Source of the DNA: Hespellia sp.
GTDB lineage: Bacteria; Bacillota; Clostridia; Lachnospirales; Lachnospiraceae
Direction of reading: 5' to 3'
NCBI GenBank assembly: GCA_028694105.1
Contig: JAQUUC010000001.1
Location: forward strand, 62,001-126,000
Length of the DNA: 64,000 bases
In this document: one piece after another, positions 56,000-64,000 of the stretch
How the letters are laid out: every line of letters starts with the position of its first letter
How positions within the stretch are numbered: the first letter of the stretch is position 1
The notes under the pieces: generated by a model
Database searches by the model: none
What the model saw: the letters and a program-made list of their open reading frames with translations, nothing else
Told to the model about the DNA's origin: nothing
Position numbers and translations under genes: made by a program

Positions 56000-57529
56000 T
56001 TACATGTATTTTCTTAGTTTTTGAGGAACAGCTTTTTCTATTACTCTCACAAAATGTCTATCATTCTTATATACAATCCACAAGTATGGCAACGGAAGCA
56101 CCGCACAAATTCCCATTTTCATCAACAATGACAACACTGGTGTTGCATTTACAAGACCACATAACAAACCCAATACCGCCCAACAAGGCAAACAAATAGT
56201 CAAAGTTTTTAGCTGATTTCCCACATACTCGACAATACTTTTTTTGAAATAACATCTATATAGGACAATGCTCTCCCACGGGATTTCGACCATCATAAAA
56301 CTAATAATGGACGAGAGAATAACGCCATTAATTCCAATGACTTGCACTAGAACAATATTGATTATCAAGTTCAGTATTGCTCCCACTATGGGTTTCCATT
56401 GATCTTCTTTCCACAAACCAGCTGCATCTTTATATACTAAAACTACCTTTCTTGACTGGTACACATAGAAATAAACAGAAAAAATTATGGCTGAATTCGT
56501 ACTTAAAAGGTTTTCTTTTCCCGCCCACAGCTCCATAAAAGGTTGATATAGGAACAACATACATCCCGTTGCCCAGCAAAGCACAACATTATTAAAGCTT
56601 GTCAATGCCATAAAATCTTTATAGTTTTCATCAACAGAGTTCAGATTCATTCTATTACCGATGCCCGCCGTCATAGAATAGTAAACAATCCAAACCAGCG
56701 ACATAACAGTCATAGCAATGTAATTGTAGTTTCCAAAGATGCCAACACAACTTAAACCAAGAAAAGCTGATACAACCATGCTATCAAATGATGTAGAAAT
56801 TGTGTTTCCAATCTTATGACTTGCTAATGCAAACGTTTTTCTATAAATCTCTTTACGTTCTTCCTTATCAACACTTCCTTTACAGATATATTGTGGATAC
56901 ATTTTATCAACAATAATTGACCGAACAATATTTCCAAGTACTGTAAACAACGGGAAAACTACTGCGTAACAGTAATAATTTCTAAATGTTATAACGAGAG
57001 TTATTTGGATTCCATACTCAATCGCGGTCAGCACTGTACTGACGTTGCTCGATATATCATTTCTTTGAAATGCTACAAGCAGTGAATTTTTATAGGCAAA
57101 CAGGAAGTATGATGCAACTGTATTAAGCAAATAAATCCAAAACAGCACATAAATATTGACTTCTGTTGGCACTTCACCATTAATTAGAAGTCCAATAAAT
57201 GGTGTAAGTAATAAACCTGCTATCAAAATTATCGTGCCAATGATTCGATAAATTTTTTTATACAATCCCATTAAGGCACAGATTTTCCGGGTATCATTCT
57301 CAGCAATAGGTTTGTACATGCTATACACTAACGCCGTTCCAAATCCTAATTCAGCCAAGCTTAGCATGCTTAAAATCGAAGAAAACAACGATGACAATCC
57401 TAAATACTGCGTTCCCATATAGTGAATCATAATTGTACGCATTATAAAAGGGAAGAACGTAACAACTACTTTATTGGTGACTCCTGCAATAGTCCCCATT
57501 ATTGTGTTTTTCTTTACATCTATTCTCAT
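56000..57529 (-). CDS. Wzx-type polysaccharide flippase
   Basis: This 509-residue protein has about twelve to fourteen membrane segments and fits the MOP-superfamily flippases that move lipid-linked repeat units across the membrane. The N-terminus KNTIMGTIAGVTNKVVVTFFPFIMRTIMIHYMGTQYLGLSSLFSSILSMLSLAELG is typical of the Wzx/RfbX type. It lies between the broken glf and the Fe-S protein gene. Together with the polymerase at 61001-62224 it indicates a Wzx/Wzy-dependent capsule or exopolysaccharide. Confidence 0.9.
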   Translation of the reverse strand: MRIDVKKNTIMGTIAGVTNKVVVTFFPFIMRTIMIHYMGTQYLGLSSLFSSILSMLSLAELGFGTALVYSMYKPIAENDTRKICALMGLYKKIYRIIGTIILIAGLLLTPFIGLLINGEVPTEVNIYVLFWIYLLNTVASYFLFAYKNSLLVAFQRNDISSNVSTVLTAIEYGIQITLVITFRNYYCYAVVFPLFTVLGNIVRSIIVDKMYPQYICKGSVDKEERKEIYRKTFALASHKIGNTISTSFDSMVVSAFLGLSCVGIFGNYNYIAMTVMSLVWIVYYSMTAGIGNRMNLNSVDENYKDFMALTSFNNVVLCWATGCMLFLYQPFMELWAGKENLLSTNSAIIFSVYFYVYQSRKVVLVYKDAAGLWKEDQWKPIVGAILNLIINIVLVQVIGINGVILSSIISFMMVEIPWESIVLYRCYFKKSIVEYVGNQLKTLTICLPCWAVLGLLCGLVNATPVLSLLMKMGICAVLPLPYLWIVYKNDRHFVRVIEKAVPQKLRKYM

Positions 57530-57542
57530 CTTTTGCCTCCGA

Positions 57543-58718
57543 TCAGTGTATTTTCGCTTCCACCCTCCGAAGCAATTTATAGACCCATACCGGCAACCTA
57601 TTTTTTACTTGCACTTTTATGCTTTGGTGTGGGCGAAATTGAATAAACGCCTTTTCTCCGCCACATTCTCTCAGCGTTCGCAAGTACTCTTCTCTACGCT
57701 CAGGCACACCAGATGCATATTGTAGTTGTTGCCGATTTCCTCCGCAAGCCATCTCTGAATCAACTTTGACGCAAGAAAATGTATTCAATGTATTCATGTA
57801 GCTTTCAGCCTTTTTGGTCCTTGCAAAGACCACAGACGTACCAGATTCGTTATAATAAACTGCCTTTTTGTCAATATTCCAAAAGTCCCCGATTGAAAAA
57901 TCAGCTGTACGATTCAAGCCCTTAAAATTACAGTTGAAGCAGGCCTCTCTTTTCGCATACTTCATCCCTATACCAAAAATCGTATCATCAAACATCTTAG
58001 ATAATTTTATTCGATTTTTTGATTTCCAAAAAATCGAATAAGGAACCCAGCCGTACTTTTTAAATCTAAATGAGAATTCTGCTGTTTCCGACTGATATCT
58101 ATTCTCTAACCAGTCCAACTGCGCGTTCAACAGATTATAGCTTGAAGCCCCCGCACAAATCAACTCACATGTCAAAAGATTATCAAAGTCTTTTTTCAGC
58201 ACTGCATACAGTGCTGCCACCTCACATGGCAATCCCACAAACAGTACTTTTCGACTTGTTCCTAATTGCTCCTGTACGTCACAATAAATCTTCTCTTTGC
58301 GTGCAGTAACATATTTGGAGCCTCTCATTCTATCAATCCGTTCATCATCTGAACTTGCATAATATGCATTCCTATAGTCCTGTGAAAATACCACACCATA
58401 GACAACGCCTTCTTCTGCCAATATGGCGTTTGCAAGAACACCGAAAAATCCTCCGGAAGAAGATTTTTTTAATGTTTCAGGATTTAAATCATAACCGCCA
58501 TATGCCAAAGTATCATTATAATCAATCTTTCTGAAAGATGTATCCAATTGTTGCGGGCACACTTTACCACAGATACCACATTTCACGCAAAGATTTTCAT
58601 CAATTACAGGATAGTAGAATCCGTCAAAATTCTGTTTCATTGTAATCGCATTTTTCTTGCATACTGCATAACAGGCTTCACACCCATTACAACTGATCTG
58701 TTCTACAATCCTATTCAT
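57543..58718 (-). CDS. Coenzyme F420 hydrogenase/dehydrogenase beta subunit-like Fe-S protein
   Basis: This 391-residue protein starts with a two-cluster ferredoxin domain (ISCNGCEACYAVCKKNAIT and CVKCGICGKVCPQ). The FrhB-like domain follows, with GGFFGVLANAIL, RMRGSKYVTARK, KVLFVGLPCEVAALYAVL and CFNCNFKGLNRTADFSIGDFWNI. Methanogen F420 is not expected here; in bacterial surface-polysaccharide clusters such proteins commonly sit beside polysaccharide pyruvyl transferases, as here (13 bp apart). A flavin-linked redox step on a sugar or pyruvate donor is plausible but unproven. Confidence 0.88.
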   Translation of the reverse strand: MNRIVEQISCNGCEACYAVCKKNAITMKQNFDGFYYPVIDENLCVKCGICGKVCPQQLDTSFRKIDYNDTLAYGGYDLNPETLKKSSSGGFFGVLANAILAEEGVVYGVVFSQDYRNAYYASSDDERIDRMRGSKYVTARKEKIYCDVQEQLGTSRKVLFVGLPCEVAALYAVLKKDFDNLLTCELICAGASSYNLLNAQLDWLENRYQSETAEFSFRFKKYGWVPYSIFWKSKNRIKLSKMFDDTIFGIGMKYAKREACFNCNFKGLNRTADFSIGDFWNIDKKAVYYNESGTSVVFARTKKAESYMNTLNTFSCVKVDSEMACGGNRQQLQYASGVPERREEYLRTLRECGGEKAFIQFRPHQSIKVQVKNRLPVWVYKLLRRVEAKIH

Positions 58719-58731
58719 TCTGTCGCTCTCC

Positions 58732-59886
58732 TTACTGCGCTTCGATCATCTCATACAAAATACGAAGGCTTCGTTCTCTTTCTTCTTTTAGAATTCTATG
58801 TCCCTGCGTATAATCGCAGTGAAAGTGTTCTTCTATTTCAGATGTATTCAAATTATCGCTCCAATAAGAACCCTCAAGCATAAACTTACCCATAATATTC
58901 TGAAGTCTAGCCTCCTGCGAATATTTATCCCCTTTCTTGAAACGAGGAAAGTCATAGAAAGCAGACTCTGTTAAAAAGGAAAAAACCACTGCATGAAAAG
59001 AATCTGTGCAAACCAACTTTGCATTATCAATCAGCGTGACAAAGTCATATGCGCATGCATCAGCCACAATAATTACATTTTCTTCCATGTAATCCTTTTC
59101 CTTAATTGGTATCAACACCACTTTTAGCTTTAAAGCATCCGCTATCTGCTTTACTTTCTCCAAGTGATTAAACTCTGGAGCTCCGATAAAATAGCAGAGT
59201 ATGTAGTCATTATTTAAACCATACTGTTTACAAATTTCCGACTGGTCTGCAAATTCTCTCCACTCATCTGGCGTTAATAAAAATGTTGGATCAAGAACTA
59301 CTGTTGCATCTTGTCCTGACAATTCTTTTACCAATTCTGCTCCTCGCGGCTCTCGAACAGTAATCTTCGAAAACTGTGGCAGATATTTTTTATATAGCCC
59401 CCCCTTTTTTTCTGGGATATTGTCTATGCCAAAGCTTGCAGCGTAGGAATACTTCGGTTTTTTTCTTTTTCTTGGTACAAAATCCAGCAGATATTGCGGA
59501 CTAAGCATCCATGGATTCCACATCTGATCACTCCCAACGAGATAACAATCCGTCCAAGTGTCAATTTCTTTTACATCCTTCCTACTTCTTATAGAGCGAA
59601 CCTTATAATTCTCATCAGCCATTCGGTCAACTTTCTGCATCTTTCTTTCTACAGCAGCACTGTAATTAGAATAGTTTGGCACATTCTTTCCTGCAAACTG
59701 ACCTTTAACTTTCTGAAATAGTTTTTCTATAAGAAAATTTAATTTATCCAATGAATAATAAGAGCGATGATTGAGAATAACAACATTTGCTCTATTTTTT
59801 AAAACCTTGTGTGTGGCATACGCCTGCAAGCACGTTCCAAAGTTTATAGATTTATACCATGTTACAACAAATATATTTTTTTTCAT
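58732..59886 (-). CDS. Polysaccharide pyruvyl transferase family protein
   Basis: This 384-residue enzyme family adds ketal-linked pyruvate from phosphoenolpyruvate to sugars in surface polymers. Features are VTWYKSINFGTCLQAYATHKVL near the start, LVGSDQMWNPWM, SYAASFGIDNIP, ITVREPRGAELV, VVLDPTFLLTPDEW and a C-terminal VCTDSFHAVVFSFL. The start at 59886 (ATG) is chosen over a TTG two codons upstream. An A7G8 tract (coding strand) at codons near PEKKGG makes frame slippage possible. It pairs with the downstream Fe-S protein gene. Confidence 0.88.
   Translation of the reverse strand: MKKNIFVVTWYKSINFGTCLQAYATHKVLKNRANVVILNHRSYYSLDKLNFLIEKLFQKVKGQFAGKNVPNYSNYSAAVERKMQKVDRMADENYKVRSIRSRKDVKEIDTWTDCYLVGSDQMWNPWMLSPQYLLDFVPRKRKKPKYSYAASFGIDNIPEKKGGLYKKYLPQFSKITVREPRGAELVKELSGQDATVVLDPTFLLTPDEWREFADQSEICKQYGLNNDYILCYFIGAPEFNHLEKVKQIADALKLKVVLIPIKEKDYMEENVIIVADACAYDFVTLIDNAKLVCTDSFHAVVFSFLTESAFYDFPRFKKGDKYSQEARLQNIMGKFMLEGSYWSDNLNTSEIEEHFHCDYTQGHRILKEERERSLRILYEMIEAQ
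59398..59412 (-). repeat. A7-G8 tract inside the pyruvyl transferase gene
   Basis: On the plus strand eight C (59398-59405) are followed by seven T (59406-59412). In the coding frame this reads GAA AAA AAG GGG GGG C. One added G places TAA a few codons later. Confidence 0.75.
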
Positions 59887-59905
59887 TATCAATACACTAT
59901 CTCTT

Positions 59906-60955
59906 TCATGTTGCAGTTTGCATTAAAAATGTCTCTGCTTCAGCTATTGCATCATGTAAATGCTTTCCTTTCAGTAAATCACTTCTCACACGTTTAATGT
60001 TTTCTAAAAATCCATCATACTCACATACCGTTATTGTGAACAACCTTTCCTCTATCTCATCAAGATTACTAATTGTAATACCAATATTTTCTCTCTTTAC
60101 ATATTCTGCAATCGCAGCCTTTTCCCACACGATAATTGGCAAGCACGAAACAATATACAACGATGCTTTGTGAGGATTATTAAACATGATATATGGATGT
60201 TCAGTTTCATTATAGCTATAATCATTTCCTTCCCAGATTAAGCCGAACTGCCCTTGAAGAACTTCTGGTAAACGCTCAGGCTCATAGCAGCCACAATAGC
60301 ACAACTTCTTCAATTCTTTTTCTTTTCTTCCATATATATTGAATTTAATCTTCATGTCATTTTCATCAAGTCTGTACAAGAAGCCTGTCTTGCGTGGACT
60401 CAGGTTTCCGGCAAAGCATACTTCAATTCTTCTTGTATCAAACCTTCTATTAACTATTGGTGCATTGGTATAATAATCAAATATTTGAAGACTTACTAGA
60501 TTTATTTTGCACCCACGTTGTCTTAATTCCTGTTTCATCGACTCATTATGTACAATAACAACATCTTGTCTATTTAATACTTCAATTTCACGATTAATGC
60601 TATCATCGTCCTCATAAGAATCTCTCAATGCATCTAAATCGTGTATTAATAAAATACTTCTGCTTTTCTTCAGCCTTCTAATAAAATCTAGTTTTCTAAT
60701 AATTTTAAGAGAGCTTTGTGCGAAAACAACATCATCATCTTTTAATGAGAAAAAAAGTTTCAGCAATGCTTTGATTCCAACATATATCTTTCCCCATTTT
60801 GACTTTATATGACTTTTATCATTGCTTCCAAGCACATGATATTTACCGCCATCTTTTCCCACATATGAGCTGACAAAATATGCCGCATCATCACGTGCTT
60901 TAGACGACGCATTATATGTAATGCCTATTTTTTCATCTAAAATTACTCTGTTCAT
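59906..60955 (-). CDS. Galactofuranosyltransferase-like enzyme (WbbI-type)
   Basis: This 349-residue glycosyltransferase resembles E. coli WbbI, a beta-1,6-galactofuranosyltransferase. The shared stretches are LIHDLDALRDS, IFDYYTNAPIVNRR, VCFAGNLSPRKTGFLYRL and, most clearly, GQFGLIWEGNDYSYNE...YIMFNNPHKASLYI and LPIIVWEKAAIAEYV. It would then use UDP-galactofuranose, but the same cluster's glf is broken. Related families transfer other sugars, so the donor is not certain. It lies between the polymerase and the pyruvyl transferase genes. Confidence 0.8.
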   Translation of the reverse strand: MNRVILDEKIGITYNASSKARDDAAYFVSSYVGKDGGKYHVLGSNDKSHIKSKWGKIYVGIKALLKLFFSLKDDDVVFAQSSLKIIRKLDFIRRLKKSRSILLIHDLDALRDSYEDDDSINREIEVLNRQDVVIVHNESMKQELRQRGCKINLVSLQIFDYYTNAPIVNRRFDTRRIEVCFAGNLSPRKTGFLYRLDENDMKIKFNIYGRKEKELKKLCYCGCYEPERLPEVLQGQFGLIWEGNDYSYNETEHPYIMFNNPHKASLYIVSCLPIIVWEKAAIAEYVKRENIGITISNLDEIEERLFTITVCEYDGFLENIKRVRSDLLKGKHLHDAIAEAETFLMQTAT

Positions 60956-61000
60956 ATTCTACTCCCATTCATGTGAATACTGTACAATTCCATTTTGTAG

Positions 61001-62224
61001 TCATACTTCCGATCTATTTATATTATGAAAAAAAGCATACGAAAATATTACTAAATAAACCGGTGTCAAAATCCAAGGCTGTGACAAAAAGCTAGAAATA
61101 AACATCAGCAAAAGTATCACAAACTCCGTATTAGTACTCGAACATTTTTTAAAAGCCCAAATGTAAAGACAATATATCAACGTCGATATCGGCACACCAT
61201 ATACGTTAACCATTGATGTCAGTCCTACACTTGAACCTGTTTCAAATGTTGCAATAGTTGAGGTGTTCACCCATGAAGATGAGTAGCCATTTCCCCAAAT
61301 ATTATTTCTTATATATTGCAAGTCAAGAAGTATACTTGCAACTCGCGCATTTCCGGTTCCGTTTGCAAATATTTCATCGCTAGACAGAAGCAATTTTTCT
61401 GCAAAAACCTCATTAAAAAGATCCGTCTGAATGAAAATTCCTAATGCAATTAGAATTGTAATTATAACACCTACTTTTTTTGTCCCCCACGCTTTTCTAA
61501 GGCTAAATACATATCCCATAATCAATATGATCATAGTAATATATCCGGCTGTTGATGCCGCTGTGATAACAGATAGAACAAGTATTGCGATTGAAACGCT
61601 GTACTTCCTATCAGAAAGACATAACTCATTTCGTTTGAATAAAGTAAAAAACAGCGCCACATTCAAAAACAACTGATAAACCCCCGGTTCATTAAAAATC
61701 CCAACATTACGCGTATACCCTGGCATATAATGATACAAAAGTCTGCCATAAGAGACATTGCCAACCCAGCAGGAGTCATTATTTGTAATCAGGATTACTT
61801 TCATGACACTGGACACCGGTGTAAAGGATACACAATAAAAGAGCAAACTCACCCCAGCAAAAAAGCAGATTGTTTTCACAAAACATTCTACAAACTTTTT
61901 CGGACGTATCGCAACTGCGCAATATGCCACTAAGTATTTACTCAATAAGTTTGCAACGCTTAAAATTGAAATATTACCTTGCAAAGCGACATGCTGCACG
62001 AATATCCATAAAAACAGAACAGCAATCCACCCAAAGTAGCTATTTTTTAACTTTACTTTACCAATAATCATTAAAACAGTACATACCAAAAATGTGAAAA
62101 CAATAATTTGGTCTTGAAACATTTTCAACATTTTTGAGCTAGTGTTTAACATACATAGATATATAAGCAAGTATTGTTCTATATCTATACGTTTTGTTCT
62201 CAGTTTCAATTTTATCGCCCTCAC
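61001..62224 (-). CDS. Wzy-like polysaccharide polymerase
   Basis: This 407-residue protein has about ten to twelve membrane segments and a large extracellular loop, which fits an O-antigen/exopolysaccharide polymerase. The loop and its borders include YHYMPGYTRNVGIFNEPGVYQLFLNVAL, a pattern (R-N-x-G-x-F-x-E-P-G-x-Y) shared by many Gram-positive Wzy-like polymerases. It is immediately after the GT11-like gene (start codon directly follows that stop). It joins repeat units flipped by the Wzx protein. Confidence 0.85.
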   Translation of the reverse strand: MRAIKLKLRTKRIDIEQYLLIYLCMLNTSSKMLKMFQDQIIVFTFLVCTVLMIIGKVKLKNSYFGWIAVLFLWIFVQHVALQGNISILSVANLLSKYLVAYCAVAIRPKKFVECFVKTICFFAGVSLLFYCVSFTPVSSVMKVILITNNDSCWVGNVSYGRLLYHYMPGYTRNVGIFNEPGVYQLFLNVALFFTLFKRNELCLSDRKYSVSIAILVLSVITAASTAGYITMIILIMGYVFSLRKAWGTKKVGVIITILIALGIFIQTDLFNEVFAEKLLLSSDEIFANGTGNARVASILLDLQYIRNNIWGNGYSSSWVNTSTIATFETGSSVGLTSMVNVYGVPISTLIYCLYIWAFKKCSSTNTEFVILLLMFISSFLSQPWILTPVYLVIFSYAFFHNINRSEV

Positions 62225-63058
62225 TTACCTTATATAATCTCCTGCTTGTAAGCGATCTTCAAAATATTTGAACGCTTCCCAAGCGTAGCATTGATTTCTA
62301 TCATCTAATATACACCGAGGTTTATTTCCATACATTGCCGCCCAGAATGAATACGAACTAGGCGGGCCCATCACATAATCGCAGAGGCTTAAATAGCAAA
62401 GATCTTCCACGCTAGATGTTCCTGGCGCACAAACATCTAATCCCGCTTCTTCATATTTTTTTATATCTATTTTTTCATTTGAGCATAGAACAAAGCAAAC
62501 TTCTTCCTTACTTTGTTCTTTCAAATTCGTAAGCCACTTTATATAGCAATCATCGTCGTAGAAATACTTTCCATTTAGATATTCTTTATAGTCTCCTCTG
62601 CGAATATGTACACCAACCAAGATTTTGTTTTTTTCAGTTAACATCCTCTTGCATCTTTCTTCAATATCTGCACTAATCTTAAAAAAAGTTCTAATTTCTC
62701 CCGTGTGCTTTGTGAAGACTTTATTGTCCAAAAAAGAAATCCAATCATAAAATACTTGTTTTCTCTTTTTTCTTAAATCTAAAGTAGCTTTCGTTTTAAC
62801 CCCAAGTAGTGCGATAATTTTTTTGGTGATTTGCATATATAACTCTGCACTAGGCGAATTATAAAATGAAATGATAATATTATCATTTGGGGAATTAAAC
62901 TCAAAGTATTCTTTCAAACGCTCATCAATTACCGGACATGTGGTATCATACCCATATTCTAATCCAATAGTATATAATGCAGCTAAAGATAATAACTGAT
63001 TGCACATCTGACCGCTACGCGTCATCAAAACTATTTTTTTTCTTTTACTAAAACTCAT
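62225..63058 (-). CDS. GT11-like glycosyltransferase (alpha-1,2-fucosyltransferase type)
   Basis: This 277-residue enzyme has the GT11 motif VGVHIRRGDYKEY at about residues 147-160, which binds the GDP-sugar donor. SGQMCNQLLSLAALYTIGLEYG at the start matches the family's G-x-x-x-N-Q motif, and GPPSSYSFWAAMYG lies near the C-terminus. Most members transfer fucose from GDP-fucose to galactose; the exact donor here is not shown. It follows the non-coding gap before the GT2 gene and leads into wzy without a gap. Confidence 0.82.
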   Translation of the reverse strand: MSFSKRKKIVLMTRSGQMCNQLLSLAALYTIGLEYGYDTTCPVIDERLKEYFEFNSPNDNIIISFYNSPSAELYMQITKKIIALLGVKTKATLDLRKKRKQVFYDWISFLDNKVFTKHTGEIRTFFKISADIEERCKRMLTEKNKILVGVHIRRGDYKEYLNGKYFYDDDCYIKWLTNLKEQSKEEVCFVLCSNEKIDIKKYEEAGLDVCAPGTSSVEDLCYLSLCDYVMGPPSSYSFWAAMYGNKPRCILDDRNQCYAWEAFKYFEDRLQAGDYIR

Positions 63059-63465
63059 TATAATAACCTCTCCCCTCTAAGAAATACAAGCAGACCATTG
63101 ATGTTTCATTATGCTATTTGAATATGTCTATGAGATAAGACGCCCCAGCCATTGCTCATTATACCCGTGCATTGGTTTAAATTGGACACCCCCATCAGCG
63201 TAGTTGGACAGTTAGAAGTGAAGCCTATTACGGGGATCACACACTCTCTCTGAAAAAAACAAACCGTTAAGCATCGGGAATCTGAGGTCAGGCAGATCCT
63301 CAGGTGGTAGGCATTGACTCTCGTTGTAGTTACTATCCACTATCTTTTTTCTTCCTAATGAGGACAACTCATATGTTCAATCATAACGGCGGTACTGTCC
63401 AATATGATCCAATGCGACTGTTCAATATAAGCGGATCAGGTGTCAAATCTGGGGACGATGTCTCA
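63059..63465. repeat. Non-coding gap with nested inverted repeats, probable IS or MITE relic
   Basis: No gene was seen in about 407 bp. GGGGGTGTCCAATTTAAACC (minus strand, arm 63169-63193) matches the plus-strand arm at 63388-63415 imperfectly, with a 3-nt insertion, and both end in CCAATGC. A second pair, TTGGACAGT (63204-63212) and ACTGTCCAA (63394-63402), is perfect. ATTGGACACC (63181-63190) and GGTGTCAAAT (63439-63448) match in 9 of 10. The gap interrupts the polysaccharide gene row. Confidence 0.55.
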
Positions 63466-64000
63466 CTATTTCTCAAGCAATATTTTCACGAATGGCACAA
63501 TACTATACAGCACCGCTCTTCTTAAGCCATAGTTTTTATACAAAAAATGCCACCATTCTTTGAACGGACTCCCCTTGGCCGATTCTTTCTTTTTCAGTCT
63601 CTGCAATCTTCCAAGTTCGGGATCTCGCCATGAATTCTCAAATCCGTTATCTTCACAGTGGCCCACAAACTCCGCAGAAGAGATCAATTTGTATCCCATT
63701 CTGCTGATTCTAAAACCTAAATCATAGTCACCTAGTGAATGGCTGTAGTGGGAATCCATATTGCCGATTTTTTTCATAGCTGAGTTTGAAATAAGGACAC
63801 AGTTTGCATTCATCGTTTCACCAACAATTTCTTCCTTATTGGGCTCAACAGGATTTAACCATATACCTTTATTATCTCTGTGCTTTCGTAACCCATATGT
63901 AAAAGCATCGTTCCCATCACAGGTTGCACCAACTATAATGACATTCTCTCTCCCCCTCTGGAGTTGTATCATTTTCTCAATTGCTGCATCATAAAAGTCA
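63466..64000 (-). CDS. GT2-type glycosyltransferase, C-terminal part
   Basis: The frame is open to the window edge; the first about half of the protein lies outside. The visible end carries typical GT2 features: VGATCDGNDAFTYGLRKH, MNANCVLISNSAMKKIGNMDSHYSHSLGDYDLGFRISRMGYKLI (with the acceptor-side G-D-Y-D-L-G-F-R pattern), and a basic C-terminal region ending in a membrane-proximal hydrophobic stretch (LYSIVPFVKILLEK). It belongs to the surface-polysaccharide cluster. Donor and acceptor cannot be read. Confidence 0.85.
   Translation of the reverse strand, partial: DFYDAAIEKMIQLQRGRENVIIVGATCDGNDAFTYGLRKHRDNKGIWLNPVEPNKEEIVGETMNANCVLISNSAMKKIGNMDSHYSHSLGDYDLGFRISRMGYKLISSAEFVGHCEDNGFENSWRDPELGRLQRLKKKESAKGSPFKEWWHFLYKNYGLRRAVLYSIVPFVKILLEK

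Noticed and set aside
1..64000. CRISPR array or prophage
   Set aside because: No regularly spaced repeats, Cas genes, integrase-plus-structural gene sets or att-like direct repeats were seen.

Overview
The window looks like chromosome from a low-GC Gram-positive anaerobe of the Clostridia, most likely a gut Lachnospiraceae species. This rests on strong AGGAGG ribosome binding sites, the gene order rpmG-secE-nusG-rplKA / rplJL / rpoBC, families common in that group (DUF5692, Rpn-type nuclease, PfoR-like PTS protein, DUF975/CmpB membrane protein, giant soluble hybrid histidine kinases), sortase-type surface anchoring, and IS1634- and IS256-type remnants. The taxonomic call is inference; no rRNA or tRNA gene was seen.

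Positions 1-12 kb carry housekeeping and metabolic genes: a partial addB, dapF, an AraC regulator, cstA with a small partner gene, a small alarmone synthetase, a PfoR-like EIIC protein, a cytidylate-kinase-like protein, a membrane-anchored 5'-nucleotidase and an 87-residue hypothetical. Positions 12-26 kb, all on the minus strand, carry the transcription/translation block read as rpmG, secE, nusG, rplK, rplA, then (after an inserted amidase gene and a sortase-anchored surface-protein gene) rplJ, rplL, rpoB, rpoC. This block has an L10 leader with an attenuator, a separate strong rpoB promoter, and near-identical hairpins in front of rplK and rplA.

Positions 26-37 kb hold membrane and metabolic genes: a DUF975-CmpB fusion, an alpha/beta hydrolase, proA, a DUF5692 protein, an Rpn-type nuclease, a sigma-factor-like protein overlapping a ferredoxin-type aldo/keto reductase, mgtE and an FAD oxidoreductase. 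Positions 37.5-44.8 kb are two tandem giant hybrid sensor kinases behind a promoter whose -10 box sits in a perfect 22-bp palindrome.

Positions 45-51.3 kb form a catabolic island: a GH29 alpha-L-fucosidase, a ribose-type ABC transporter and a GntR regulator, with a shared operator-like motif in front of the regulator and the binding protein. Positions 51.4-54.7 kb are a scar of decayed insertion sequences and small orphan genes. From 55 kb to the end is an AT-rich surface-polysaccharide cluster read on the minus strand: GT2 (partial), GT11-like transferase, Wzy-like polymerase, galactofuranosyltransferase-like enzyme, polysaccharide pyruvyl transferase, F420-hydrogenase-beta-like Fe-S protein, Wzx flippase and a broken UDP-galactopyranose mutase gene.

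The most notable observations are: a DapF in which both catalytic cysteines are serine; an intrinsic-terminator-like hairpin whose 3' arm holds the addB ribosome binding site; a G9 tract at the start of a surface-protein gene where one base more or less gives an immediate stop; a G8 tract in the pyruvyl transferase gene; a sigma-like protein lacking region 4; a giant kinase with an Asn in place of the receiver Asp; and a dead glf beside an apparent galactofuranose-using transferase.
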